Shown here piece by piece: positions 34,846-43,153 of a stretch of 64,000 nucleotides of DNA. Under the pieces are notes generated by a model. The model was not told the origin of the DNA, ran no database searches, and worked only from the letters and a program-made list of their open reading frames with translations. Source of the DNA: Pseudomonas gingeri. Its GTDB lineage: Bacteria > Pseudomonadota > Gammaproteobacteria > Pseudomonadales > Pseudomonadaceae. The stretch's first letter is position 1. Each line of letters starts with the position of its first letter. The position numbers were made by a program, and so were the translations under genes. The stretch covers positions 124,001 to 188,000 of the forward strand of contig NZ_JACAQA010000018.1 in the NCBI RefSeq assembly GCF_013385425.1, read 5' to 3'.

Positions 34846-35592
34846 TCAGTCGACGCCGACAATCAGCTCGCCGGCCAACCAACTGGCGAGTAGCGATCCG
34901 GCCTTGGCAATACCGGCGGTTTCGCCAAGGCGTTCAACGAGCCATTCGCACAACCCGGAAAAACTGCCGTTCTCCTGCAAGCGCAACAGCGCCTGGTGTT
35001 CCAGTGCCTCGACAGGTCGCAGGCGCACCACCCTCTGCCGACGCCAGACCAGCAGGCCCGCCGTCTCAGCCAAGCGCTCGGGCGCGGGTAGCGGCAGCCC
35101 TTCGCTGAGGGCCGACCAGATCGGCTCGGCGTTGCTGGCCAGGGCACCAGTTCTGAGGGACGCTGTAAATCTCAGGCAGGCCGTCTCCCAATCCATGCTC
35201 GCCAGCACAGCCATGGGCAGCGGCTCGGCATCGGCGGCCACGAACGACTCATCGAGTGCCCGCTCGATCCAGGCCAGCTCGTGCACCTCGGGGCTGTCGG
35301 GAAACAACGTCGCCAGGGTCGCGGCGAATCCTTGCGGGTAGGCATCCAGGGTCCAGGCATGGGGCGGATGCTGATCGATATGGGTGACGGCGGCGGTAAA
35401 AAAAGCCTCGGCGCCGATCCATGTACGGACCTGGGGAAAAGCCTCCTCAAGGCATCCCAGCAACTGCGCGCGGTAGTTGTTCTGGTAGACGGACAATCCG
35501 GCCTGCGCCGTAGCGCCAAGATTGGCGGCCGCTTGCGCCGAGGCGCTGACCAGAGAGTTGCGCAGCTCACGCTGCCATTGCGCCAGGTTCAT
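34846..35592 (-). CDS. bufC: BufC/HvfC-like protein (DUF2063)
   Basis: 248 aa. Typical DUF2063 start (LAQWQRELRNSLVSA, then LSVYQNNYRAQLLGCLEEAFPQVRTWIG) and a conserved middle YPQGFAATLATLF. It is the partner of the MNIO enzyme BufB in maturation of bufferins, probably for precursor recognition. Its start overlaps the bufB stop by 4 bases. No metal or catalytic motif of its own is evident. Confidence 0.88.
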   Translation of the reverse strand: MNLAQWQRELRNSLVSASAQAAANLGATAQAGLSVYQNNYRAQLLGCLEEAFPQVRTWIGAEAFFTAAVTHIDQHPPHAWTLDAYPQGFAATLATLFPDSPEVHELAWIERALDESFVAADAEPLPMAVLASMDWETACLRFTASLRTGALASNAEPIWSALSEGLPLPAPERLAETAGLLVWRRQRVVRLRPVEALEHQALLRLQENGSFSGLCEWLVERLGETAGIAKAGSLLASWLAGELIVGVD

Positions 35593-36434
35593 GCGCCACT
35601 CCGCGAGCAGGCCCGCCCATCGAGGCCGCCGAGGGTCCGGGCTATCGTCAGTTCCTTGAGCAGGTCGGCCAGCGGCGGGATCCGGTCATCGCGCTCGATC
35701 ATTGTCGCCAACGGGCCGAAGCGGGCCATCGCCAGGGTGTATAACGCCCAGACCTCGGCACAGACCGGGCTGTCATGGGTATCGATCAGCAGCTCCTTGC
35801 CCTGGCTGTGGCCGGCCAGGTGGATCTGCCTTACCCGGTCGGCCGGCAGGCCATCGAGAAACGCCAGGGCATCAAAGTGGTGGTTGCTTGCACTGACGAA
35901 GAGATTGTTGACGTCGAGCAGCAGCTCGCAGCCGGTGCGCCTGGACATGGCAGCAATAAATTCCCACTCGGTCATCGAAGCGCCGTCGAAGGCCAGGTAG
36001 CTGGAGGGGTTTTCAAAGAGCAGGGGGCGACCCAGGACATCCTGGGCGCGGGAAATATTCGCGCAGACCAGATCCAGCGCCTCATCGGTATAAGGCACGG
36101 GCAACAGGTCATGGGAATTGAAGTGATCGATGCGCGACCAGCTCAGGTGGTCGGAGACGAACAGGGGTTCGATCTCGTCGACCAGTGCCTTCAAGCGATG
36201 CAGGTAGGCGGAGTCGAGCCCGTCCGCCGAGCCGACGGACATCGAGACACCGTGCAGCGCGACCGGATAACGCTCGCGGATCTGGCGCAGGATATGCCGC
36301 GGTTGACCGCCGTCGACCATGAAGTTCTCCGAAATCACCTCGACGAAGTCGACGGGAATCCGGCTCTCCAGGAAGTCCCGATAGTGCTCCTTGCGCAGGC
36401 CCAGGCCGTAGCCCGAGAAGGGGGTAGTGGACAT
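35589..36434 (-). CDS. bufB: BufB/HvfB-like multinuclear iron oxidase (DUF692, MNIO)
   Basis: 281 aa from ATG 36434; the frame is open further to 36560. TIM-barrel enzyme that uses iron to convert cysteines of the precursor peptide to thiooxazole or oxazolone-thioamide groups. Ligand-bearing stretches typical of DUF692 are present: EVISENFMVDGG, HGVSMSVGS, VSDHLSW, DVNNLFVSASNHHFD and HLAGHSQ. The start has a weak SD. Follows bufA2 after a gap holding a REPIN. Confidence 0.9.
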   Translation of the reverse strand: MSTTPFSGYGLGLRKEHYRDFLESRIPVDFVEVISENFMVDGGQPRHILRQIRERYPVALHGVSMSVGSADGLDSAYLHRLKALVDEIEPLFVSDHLSWSRIDHFNSHDLLPVPYTDEALDLVCANISRAQDVLGRPLLFENPSSYLAFDGASMTEWEFIAAMSRRTGCELLLDVNNLFVSASNHHFDALAFLDGLPADRVRQIHLAGHSQGKELLIDTHDSPVCAEVWALYTLAMARFGPLATMIERDDRIPPLADLLKELTIARTLGGLDGRACSRSGA

Positions 36435-36484
36435 CGCATGTACTCGGCTTGAGAGAGGAATACTGTTTTGAAAACACCGCGTAA

Positions 36485-36574
36485 CCTGTAGGAGCAGGCG
36501 GTCCGGCGTCCCGGCTTGCCCGTGAAGCTTTGGCGTTCTCACGGGCCCTTTCGCGGGCAAGCCCTGCTCCTACA
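36485..36574. repeat. REPIN between bufA2 and bufB, first arm interrupted
   Basis: The left arm CCTGTAGGAGCAGG is split by about 14 bases (CGGTCCGGCGTCCC) before GGCTTGCCCGTGAAG; the right arm TTTCGCGGGCAAGCCCTGCTCCTACA (36549-36574) is intact. It lies in the 193-base gap between bufA2 and bufB and could affect relative expression of precursor and enzyme. Confidence 0.8.
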
Positions 36575-36627
36575 AGGATGGTGTCGAAGGCAGATTTTGC
36601 GTAGGGCACTACGTCCGTGCCCTGCCC

Positions 36628-36894
36628 TTACTTCGGCTCAGTCAGGGTGCCGCCGGCCTTGAGGCACTCACTCGGGGTCTTGACGATAACGCCCTGCCCC
36701 TTGCAACTGTTCAGTCCCTTGCAGTCGTTCCTGGCGGTGGCGCAGAGGCTTTCGCCCTTGCAGCTGTTGACGCCGTAGCAGCGGCCCGGCTGCTCTTTCT
36801 CGGCGGCACTGGCCGATACGGCAAAGGATGCGGACGCCAGTGCGATCAACGCGGCGGCGGTGGCAAGGCTCAAACGGGATGCGGTGCTAGCCAT
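36628..36894 (-). CDS. bufA2: BufA2-type bufferin precursor (copper-binding RiPP)
   Basis: 88 aa. Signal peptide (residues 1-30, cleaved near SASA-AEKE), then a short mature region with six Cys: Cys39, 45, 51, 58, 64, 77 (RCYGVNSCKGESLC, NDCKGLNSCKGQG, SECLKAGG). The NxCKG repeats are the BufA2 signature. GGAG is 7 bases before the ATG. The Cys residues should be modified by BufB and the product kept in the periplasm as a copper chelator; the metal in this strain is inferred. Confidence 0.9.
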   Translation of the reverse strand: MASTASRLSLATAAALIALASASFAVSASAAEKEQPGRCYGVNSCKGESLCATARNDCKGLNSCKGQGVIVKTPSECLKAGGTLTEPK

Positions 36895-36952
36895 GATGTT
36901 TCTCCAGTTCAGTCAGGGGTACAACAGTGAAAGTTCAGGTGCCGGATGGGTG

Positions 36953-37717
36953 TTACTTGACGTTCAACGCGGCCTGCTCGATGACTTTCGCCACCGCCTC
37001 GGGCTGCGAGATGTACAGCGTGTGGCTGCCCTTGATCTCGGTCACCGTGGAACCGGCGCGCTTGTACATCCAGCGCTGCAGATCCGGGTTCAGGGCCTTG
37101 TCCTCAGTGGCGACAATCCCGTAGCTGGGTTTCTGGTGCCAGGCCGCGGCCCAGGTCCGCGCGCCGAAGGTCTCGGTGGTCGCCGGTACTTGCGAGGCCG
37201 CGAGGAAATCGGTGCGATTGCTGGTCTGGTCGGCGGCGAAGTCTTCGCCGAACTTCGCGCGGTCGACGAACAGGTGCCCGTCACGGGTGGCATGGATGTC
37301 GTTGTTCGGTGCCGGCATGGAGTCCAGCAACTGGGTCAGGCTTTCGCCCACTTCCGGTTGCAGCGCGGCGACATAGACCAGTGCCTTGACCTTGTCGCGA
37401 TCACCGGCCATGCCGATCACCGCACCACCGGAACTGTGGCCGACCAGCACCACCGGACCGACCTGCTGGTCGAGGACCAGGCGGGTGGCGGCGATGTCTT
37501 CGTCCATATTGGTCGCCGGCTGGTGCACGACGGTGACCTTGTAGCCCTTGTGGATCAGGATGTCGTGAACGACCCGCCAGCCCGACCCGTCGACGAAGGA
37601 GCCATGGACGATGACGATGTTTTTCGCGCCAGCAGGCGGCGTCGCCTCGGCGGCGCCGGCAAACATCGGTGTCGCCAGGGCCAGTGCGGCCAGGGCCAGG
37701 ATTGGAATCTTGCGCAT
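36953..37717 (-). CDS. periplasmic alpha/beta hydrolase within the bufferin operon
   Basis: 254 aa. Signal peptide (PILALAALALATPMFAGAAEA), oxyanion loop HGSF at 38-41, nucleophile Ser95 in GHSSGG, and late catalytic His in KGSHTLYIS. Similar in pattern to esterase/hydroxynitrile-lyase-type hydrolases. It lies between the DoxX and bufA2 genes on the same strand. No known role in bufferin maturation; it may be a hitch-hiker or act on the peptide. Confidence 0.85.
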   Translation of the reverse strand: MRKIPILALAALALATPMFAGAAEATPPAGAKNIVIVHGSFVDGSGWRVVHDILIHKGYKVTVVHQPATNMDEDIAATRLVLDQQVGPVVLVGHSSGGAVIGMAGDRDKVKALVYVAALQPEVGESLTQLLDSMPAPNNDIHATRDGHLFVDRAKFGEDFAADQTSNRTDFLAASQVPATTETFGARTWAAAWHQKPSYGIVATEDKALNPDLQRWMYKRAGSTVTEIKGSHTLYISQPEAVAKVIEQAALNVK

Positions 37718-37773
37718 GGTGTTTCCCCACAGGCCGCCAGGACCTGATGTGATGGTGGATGATGGGTGGTGCG

Positions 37774-38211
37774 TTAGCGGCGTTGGCGCTGCAGCAGCGC
37801 ATCGAGCGACCAGTGACCACCGCCATAAGCGATCAGTGGCAACAGCAGGCCTACCCAGGTCAGGTGCGTCGGCCAGGCATCGGGATAAACGAAGATCTCG
37901 ATGACCAGAGTCATGCCCAGCAGTGCGGCGGCGGCCGGTCGTGTCAGCAGACCCAGCACCAGCAGGATCGGAAGCAGGTGCTCGGCATAGGTCGCCAGAT
38001 GCGCCGCCAGGTCGGAAGGAATCAACGGCAACACGTACTCCGAACGAAACAGCACGTAGGTCGACGGTTTGATCGTCAACAGGCCTTGCACCTTGGTGCG
38101 CCCGGAAAGAAAGAACACTGAGGCGATCCCCAGGCGCGCCACCAGCAGCAACAGTGGCTCAGGCAGCAGGCGCCTCAGGCCGGCAGGCGCGCCGCTGTTG
38201 CCACGGTTCAT
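37774..38211 (-). CDS. DoxX-family membrane protein
   Basis: 145 aa from ATG 38211, four transmembrane segments (LLLLVARLGIASVFFLSGRTK, HLLPILLVLGLLTRPAAAALL and others). The start overlaps the stop of bufA1 by 4 bases (ATGA), so the two are translated together. DoxX proteins recur in bufferin and HvfA operons, where a membrane redox or transport role has been suggested; not proven. Confidence 0.85.
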   Translation of the reverse strand: MNRGNSGAPAGLRRLLPEPLLLLVARLGIASVFFLSGRTKVQGLLTIKPSTYVLFRSEYVLPLIPSDLAAHLATYAEHLLPILLVLGLLTRPAAAALLGMTLVIEIFVYPDAWPTHLTWVGLLLPLIAYGGGHWSLDALLQRQRR

Positions 38212-38480
38212 GGCTGCTCCGTCAGGGAGCCGACGCCCTTGGGCGTCTTGATCTGGAGGCAGGTGCCCTTGTCCACCAGCACCCAGGCATTGCCCTGGTA
38301 GTCGGCCTCGGCGGTGCCGGCACAGGAGGTGCCTTTGCCGGCGGCACAATCGTTCTGGCCGGCCTTGGACACGCCGTAGCATTTTTCCTTGGGGCTTTCA
38401 TCGGCGGCATCGGCAGCGCTGGCGAGAACCGTCAGTGAGAATGCAAGGGTGGCGGCAAGGGCCGCGTAGGGGCGCTTCAT
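38208..38480 (-). CDS. bufA1: BufA1-type bufferin precursor (DUF2282)
   Basis: 90 aa from ATG 38480, with GGGAG 6-7 bases upstream; an ATG two codons upstream is also in frame. Signal peptide 1-26 (cleavage near ADA-ADES) and a mature region with four Cys: Cys34, 45, 53, 74 (EKCYGVSKAGQNDCAAGKGTSCAG, GTCLQIKTPKGVGSL), the DUF2282 pattern. Probable first gene of the bufferin operon. The upstream 287 bases contain two TGTATCC elements on the plus strand. Confidence 0.9.
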   Translation of the reverse strand: MKRPYAALAATLAFSLTVLASAADAADESPKEKCYGVSKAGQNDCAAGKGTSCAGTAEADYQGNAWVLVDKGTCLQIKTPKGVGSLTEQP

Positions 38481-38564
38481 GGACATCTCCCGATCAACAA
38501 TGAATGGCGCGAACCAGCAGCGTCGTGGGCTGCGTTGTTCGACCAGCAAAGTTAACCGCGAGCG

Positions 38565-38615
38565 TGTATCCCTTCTGTGTCGCGGACCCGGGCAGCACGT
38601 CGCGGGATGTATCCG
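38565..38615 (-). promoter_or_regulatory. tandem GGATACA motifs upstream of bufA1
   Basis: The minus strand carries GGATACA twice (complement TGTATCC at 38565-38571 and 38609-38615), 44 bases apart, in the bufA1 promoter region. Possible -35-like or activator sites; no matching -10 was identified with confidence. Confidence 0.25.
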
Positions 38616-38767
38616 CCGCCGGTTCGTACACAGTGTGATACATCACCTGCCGTGCAACGACCGCCATCCCGTCGCGGACTCGACTCGGCGACCAAGCGGG
38701 AGGCCGTCATATAAGCTTCATATTCCGCAGATAGCATTGTGCCTTCACCTCGCCCGGCGACCCCAGC

Positions 38768-40015
38768 ATGCGCGCAGAAAACTTCCCCTTTATGCGTCCA
38801 CAGCGGCCTAGAGATCATCGCTGCGCCGGTGACTTGTGCATTGAAGTGCCGGTGATCGACTCCAACAGCAGCAATGCCCTGGTGATGGAGACCTTCAACG
38901 CGCACAAGGAAATCGTCTGCCTGGCGGTACTCGAAGACGAGCGCCCGATCGGCCTGATCAACCGCAATATCTTCCTGTCGATGATGAGCAAGCCGTTTCA
39001 CCGCGAGCTGTACGACAAGAAAAGCTGCATTGCCTTCATGGACAAGGAACCCTTGATCGTCGATGCCGGAATGAGCATTGAGGAACTGACGTTCAAGACC
39101 GTGGAATTTGGCGAAAAGACCCTGGCCGACGGTTTTATCATTACCCGCAACGGCCAATTCGCCGGACTGGGCAGTGGCCTGCAACTGATGGAAGTGGTCG
39201 CGGCCATGCAGGCCGAAAAAAATCGCCAGATCATGCAGAGCATCGAGTATGCGAGCGTTATCCAGCGCGCCATGCTGCGCGCCTCGCGGGATGCCCTGAA
39301 GTCGACCCTGGACGATGCCACCCTGCTGTGGGAACCACGGGATGTGGTCGGCGGCGACTTCTACCATTTCTGCGCCTACCCCGATGGCTGGTTCGGGGCG
39401 ATTGCCGACTGCACCGGGCACGGTGTTCCCGGCGCCTTCATGACCCTGATCGCCTCCTCCTCGCTGACCCAGGCACTGGCCAAGCTCGGACCGCGTGATC
39501 CCGGCGCGCTGTTATCGGCGGTGAATAAAAGCGTCAAGGAACTGCTGGGGCAGGTCCAGGGCGTCGATGAAACCCCCGAGTCCGACGATGGCCTGGATGC
39601 CGCTTTCTTCTGGTTCGACAGCGCCAGCCAGACCCTGAGCTTTGCCGGCGCGCGCATGTCCCTCAACCTCTTGCCGCCTGATGCCCAACAACTGGAAACC
39701 CTCGCCGGTCAGCGTGTCGGCGTCGGCTACGTCGACAGTGACATCAACTACCAATGGCCGGTAAGCCAGGTGACGATCGTGCCGGACAGCCTGGTATTCA
39801 TCGCCACCGACGGCCTGACCGACCAGATTGGCGGCCCGCGCAACATTGCGTTCGGCAAGAGCAAGACCTTCGACACGATACTGGAACACCGCAATCAGCC
39901 AGCGACCGTCATCTGCGAAGCCTTGCAACGCACGCTGGCCAATTGGCAAGGAGAGCAAAACCGGCGTGACGATCTCACCCTCTTCTGCGCGCGTCTTGGA
40001 AACAATCATGATTAA
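38768..40015 (+). CDS. SiaA-like PP2C phosphatase with CBS-type N-terminus
   Basis: 415 aa. The N-terminal ~150 residues look like a CBS-pair ligand-binding region (IVCLAVLEDERPIGLINRNIFLSMMSK and FIITRNGQFAGLGSGLQLMEVV). The C-terminal SpoIIE/PP2C domain has the metal-binding WEPRDVVGGDFYHF, IADCTGHGVPGAFM and RRDDLTLFCARL. In P. aeruginosa, SiaA is a membrane-anchored HAMP protein; this is a soluble variant. Expected to dephosphorylate the SiaC-like protein. No clear Shine-Dalgarno, so the start is uncertain. Confidence 0.87.
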   Translation: MRAENFPFMRPQRPRDHRCAGDLCIEVPVIDSNSSNALVMETFNAHKEIVCLAVLEDERPIGLINRNIFLSMMSKPFHRELYDKKSCIAFMDKEPLIVDAGMSIEELTFKTVEFGEKTLADGFIITRNGQFAGLGSGLQLMEVVAAMQAEKNRQIMQSIEYASVIQRAMLRASRDALKSTLDDATLLWEPRDVVGGDFYHFCAYPDGWFGAIADCTGHGVPGAFMTLIASSSLTQALAKLGPRDPGALLSAVNKSVKELLGQVQGVDETPESDDGLDAAFFWFDSASQTLSFAGARMSLNLLPPDAQQLETLAGQRVGVGYVDSDINYQWPVSQVTIVPDSLVFIATDGLTDQIGGPRNIAFGKSKTFDTILEHRNQPATVICEALQRTLANWQGEQNRRDDLTLFCARLGNNHD

Positions 40016-40577
40016 TTCGAACACAGCCCATGCCGATTGCCACTTCTTCGACCTGGCCCAGCAACGTAATGTGATTTTCTATCATATGGGTTATTTCTCC
40101 CACACCATCATTACCGCCATGGCCGAGGTGGTGCGGCTGCAGCTGGAGATTTCAGGGGTGAACGGGCCGACACGGCGCAAACTGTTTTCCTCCTTCGTCG
40201 AATTGTCGCAAAACATCATTCACTATTCCTCCGACTCGTTGCCCACCGAGCCGCGTGAAGAGTCGTCGCTGCGCCAGGGGGCCGTGTGCATCAGCGCAGA
40301 AGGTGATCGCCACCTGATGCTCTGTGCCAACCCGATCGCCACCAGTGATGTCGACCGCCTGCGGGAAAAGCTCGAGCCCCTGCGCAACATGTCGCTGGAG
40401 GAGATCAAGCAAGCGTACAAAGTGACCTTGCGTGCGGAAACCCCTGCGGACAGCAAGGGGGCCGGCCTGGGCTTCCTGACAATGGCGCGCGATGCCTGCG
40501 CACCGTTGGAATTCGATTTCTACCCAAGAGCGGACGAGCCGGGAACCACGCTGTTCTGCCTTAAAGCCACTATCTAA
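40008..40577 (+). CDS. SiaB-like protein kinase
   Basis: 189 aa from ATG 40008, overlapping the phosphatase stop by 8 bases. Histidine-kinase-like ATP-binding fold: VELSQNIIHYSSDS (the N-box-like helix) and GAGLGFLTMARDA (G-box). It should phosphorylate the SiaC-like partner, antagonising the phosphatase. Position between phosphatase and SiaC gene matches the siaABCD order. Confidence 0.85.
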   Translation: MINSNTAHADCHFFDLAQQRNVIFYHMGYFSHTIITAMAEVVRLQLEISGVNGPTRRKLFSSFVELSQNIIHYSSDSLPTEPREESSLRQGAVCISAEGDRHLMLCANPIATSDVDRLREKLEPLRNMSLEEIKQAYKVTLRAETPADSKGAGLGFLTMARDACAPLEFDFYPRADEPGTTLFCLKATI

Positions 40578-40596
40578 GTAGAGTGACGCAATCGCC

Positions 40597-40986
40597 ATGG
40601 ATAATTTCTACATTGAAGCAACCGCCACATCACCGGAAGTCGACTTTCGTTTCGATCAGAATCTGCTGACGATAAAAGGCGAGTCCTACCCGGAAAATGC
40701 CGCCGCCTTCTATGCCCCTGTCCTCCAGCAACTGCGCACCTACCTCGCCGCCCGCGAGGACACCACCATCACCACCCATATTGCGCTGGCCTACTTCAAC
40801 AGCTCCAGCACCAAGATGCTGTTCAGCATTTTCGATGCCCTGGACAAGGCCGCCCAATCGGGTAACGAGATGCAGGTGAACTGGTACCACGACGAAGAAG
40901 ATGAAACCATCTTCGAATTCGGTGAAGAACTGAAGGCCGATTTTACCGCCATCATCTTCAACGACCACGCAACGACTCTCCAGTGA
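40597..40986 (+). CDS. SiaC-like regulatory protein (DUF1987)
   Basis: 129 aa. The phospho-acceptor loop NSSSTKMLFSIFDAL (68-82) corresponds to the SiaC site around Thr68; the likely acceptor here is Ser69-71 or Thr72. When unphosphorylated, SiaC activates the diguanylate cyclase in P. aeruginosa. It begins 19 bases after the kinase and ends 13 bases before the cyclase gene. Confidence 0.88.
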   Translation: MDNFYIEATATSPEVDFRFDQNLLTIKGESYPENAAAFYAPVLQQLRTYLAAREDTTITTHIALAYFNSSSTKMLFSIFDALDKAAQSGNEMQVNWYHDEEDETIFEFGEELKADFTAIIFNDHATTLQ

Positions 40987-40999
40987 TTCCTGGAGAAGG

Positions 41000-41824
41000 A
41001 TGGTGAGCATGACCGCTTCAGTCACTTCCGCCGGCGCACAGGATGACGCGGCACACGACCTGTTCAGGAGCGAAACCGACGCCCTGGAACACGCCCGTTC
41101 GATTCTGGCCCTGACTGAAGCCGACGCCCCGGTGTACCAGCAAGCCCTCGGCGAGCTGACCGTGCACTTCGAGCGGCTCATGCGCGAGACGCGCCGGCTG
41201 ATACGCCGCAGCGACCGTGCCGAGCGCGAAATGAACGCCCTCAATGCGCAGTTGCAAACCCTCGCCCGCCAGCTCGAATACCGTGCCACCCACGATGCAC
41301 TGACCGATGTGCTGAACCGCGGCGCGGTGATTGACCTGACCGTGCAAGCGCTGCGCAAGACCGGGGCGGCGATGGTGGTGCTGGACATCGACCACTTCAA
41401 GCAAGTCAACGACGAATTCGGCCATCCGGCGGGCGATGCGGTGATTCAAGGCATCGTCGGCTGCCTGCGCCGGGCCGTGGGCAATGCGGGATTTATTGGT
41501 CGCGTGGGCGGAGAGGAATTTACCGTGCTGATTCCCGCCGGCACGCTGGAGGAAGGCCTCAGTCTTGCCGAGACCCTGCGTGACTGCATTGCCTCGCACG
41601 TCTTCGGGCAACCGGTGAACCGGCAGATCACCGCCAGTTTCGGGGTCAGTGCCAGTCCCATGGGCACCAGTTTCGACACGGCCTATGGCTTGGCGGATGC
41701 GGCCCTGTACCAGGCCAAGCGCTCGGGCAGGAATCGCGTCGAGGCAGCGCGGCCAGAAGCGGATGTCTGCCCGCTGGAACAACAGGAAGAAGAGCGCCTG
41801 AGCCCTCCTCTTCCCACCCTGTGA
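41000..41824 (+). CDS. SiaD-like GGDEF diguanylate cyclase
   Basis: 274 aa. N-terminal stalk with coiled coil (ETRRLIRRSDRAEREMNALNAQLQ), then a GGDEF domain with an intact GGEEF active site (170-174). The expected I-site RxxD just before it is absent (GNAG), so product inhibition may be weak. ATG 41000 or ATG 41009, both after an AAGGA. Last gene of the signalling cassette, controlled by the SiaC-like protein. Makes c-di-GMP and so is likely to affect aggregation or surface growth. Confidence 0.88.
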   Translation: MVSMTASVTSAGAQDDAAHDLFRSETDALEHARSILALTEADAPVYQQALGELTVHFERLMRETRRLIRRSDRAEREMNALNAQLQTLARQLEYRATHDALTDVLNRGAVIDLTVQALRKTGAAMVVLDIDHFKQVNDEFGHPAGDAVIQGIVGCLRRAVGNAGFIGRVGGEEFTVLIPAGTLEEGLSLAETLRDCIASHVFGQPVNRQITASFGVSASPMGTSFDTAYGLADAALYQAKRSGRNRVEAARPEADVCPLEQQEEERLSPPLPTL

Positions 41825-43153
41825 TCAGAAGATCGAGATAGGGTAATCGGCGATCAGGCGCAATTCGTTGTTGTCGCCTTCAGGCTGATCGGCATTGGCA
41901 CGGTGGAACGACTGGCGCAGGCGCAGCGCCAGGTCCTTCGCCGGACCGCTTTGCACCACGTACTTGGCCTCGACGTCGGTCTCGTGGTGCGTACCGTTGG
42001 CACCGTAGTGCAGCTGGTTGTACGCGCTGTCCGCGGCCATCTTGGTGCCGTCGATATCGTCACCGTAGATATAACGGGTCATGAAGCTCAGGCCCGGCAC
42101 TCCATAAGTCAACATGTTCAGGTCATAACGCGCCTGCCAGGATTTCTCGCCCGGACCGTTGAAGTCCGAGTACTGCACGGAGTTGGCCAGCATGATCGAG
42201 TCGCCGCCGTCGCCAGGGCCGTTGGTGCCGAAGCCGACATAGTCGAACGGCGTGTCGCCATGGATCTTCTGGAACGCCAGGGTCACGGTATGCGCCGTCA
42301 GGAAGGTGTAGGCCGTGGCGAAGGAGAACGCGGTGTTGTTGATCGGACCGGCCTTGGCCGAACCTTCGTCATTGGTCTTGTACAGGTTGAAGTCGAAGTT
42401 CAGCGACTGACCCGGCGAGAGCGCCAGGGTGTAGTTGCCGTTGGTGTAGTACTGGCGCCAGACGTCTTCGAACTCGGAACCGTAGAGAGTGAAGTTGAGG
42501 TTGTCGTTGACCTTGTACTTGCCACCGAGGTAGTTGACGGCGCTGGCGGTGACGTTGGCGTAGGTGGCATACAGCGAGTGATCGTTGCTGGTGGAGACCA
42601 CCCCGGTGCCACTGGTGAAATGCCCGGCTTCCAGGTCCAGGTCCTTGATCTCGCTGCTCAGCAGGTTGAAACCGGTGGCGGTTTCAGGAATCAGGCGGGT
42701 ACCGCCGGCGGCGAAGACCGGCGCGGTGGGCTGCATATCGCCGTAGAGCAATTCGGTCTTGGAAATCCGCATCTTCACCGCGCCGCCGGCCTTGGCGTAA
42801 TCGTCTTCGGGCTCGCCATTGCGACCCACCGGCAGGTTACCGGTACCGGCCGTGCCGGCGCCACCATCGAGCTTGATCCCCCAGTAACCGAAGGCATCCA
42901 CGCCAAAACCGACGGTGCCCTGGGTGAAGCCGGAGCTGTAGTTGCCGAAGATGCCCTGGGTCCAGTCCTTCTTGTCCGCCGGACCGTTTTTCACGTCACG
43001 GTCAAAGTACTGGTTCTTCAGATGCAGGTTGAGGCTGCTGTCCTCGACGAAACCCTTGGCCTCGTCTTGATCCGTCACGGTGGTCGCCATGGCCGCCTGG
43101 GCCATGCCCAGCGAGACCGCCAGCGTCAGGAAGTTGAGTTTGGTCGACATCAT
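41825..43153 (-). CDS. OprD-family outer-membrane porin
   Basis: 442 aa. Signal peptide (FLTLAVSLGMAQAAMA), then an 18-strand beta-barrel pattern (DSSLNLHLKNQYFDRD; TTVTDQDEAKGFVED; QSFHRANADQPEGDNNELRLIADYPISIF). The OprD family takes up basic amino acids, dipeptides or small carboxylates, and this sequence is of the broad OprD/OprE/OprQ type. AGGGGAA is 7 bases before the ATG. Substrate unknown. Confidence 0.9.
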   Translation of the reverse strand: MMSTKLNFLTLAVSLGMAQAAMATTVTDQDEAKGFVEDSSLNLHLKNQYFDRDVKNGPADKKDWTQGIFGNYSSGFTQGTVGFGVDAFGYWGIKLDGGAGTAGTGNLPVGRNGEPEDDYAKAGGAVKMRISKTELLYGDMQPTAPVFAAGGTRLIPETATGFNLLSSEIKDLDLEAGHFTSGTGVVSTSNDHSLYATYANVTASAVNYLGGKYKVNDNLNFTLYGSEFEDVWRQYYTNGNYTLALSPGQSLNFDFNLYKTNDEGSAKAGPINNTAFSFATAYTFLTAHTVTLAFQKIHGDTPFDYVGFGTNGPGDGGDSIMLANSVQYSDFNGPGEKSWQARYDLNMLTYGVPGLSFMTRYIYGDDIDGTKMAADSAYNQLHYGANGTHHETDVEAKYVVQSGPAKDLALRLRQSFHRANADQPEGDNNELRLIADYPISIF

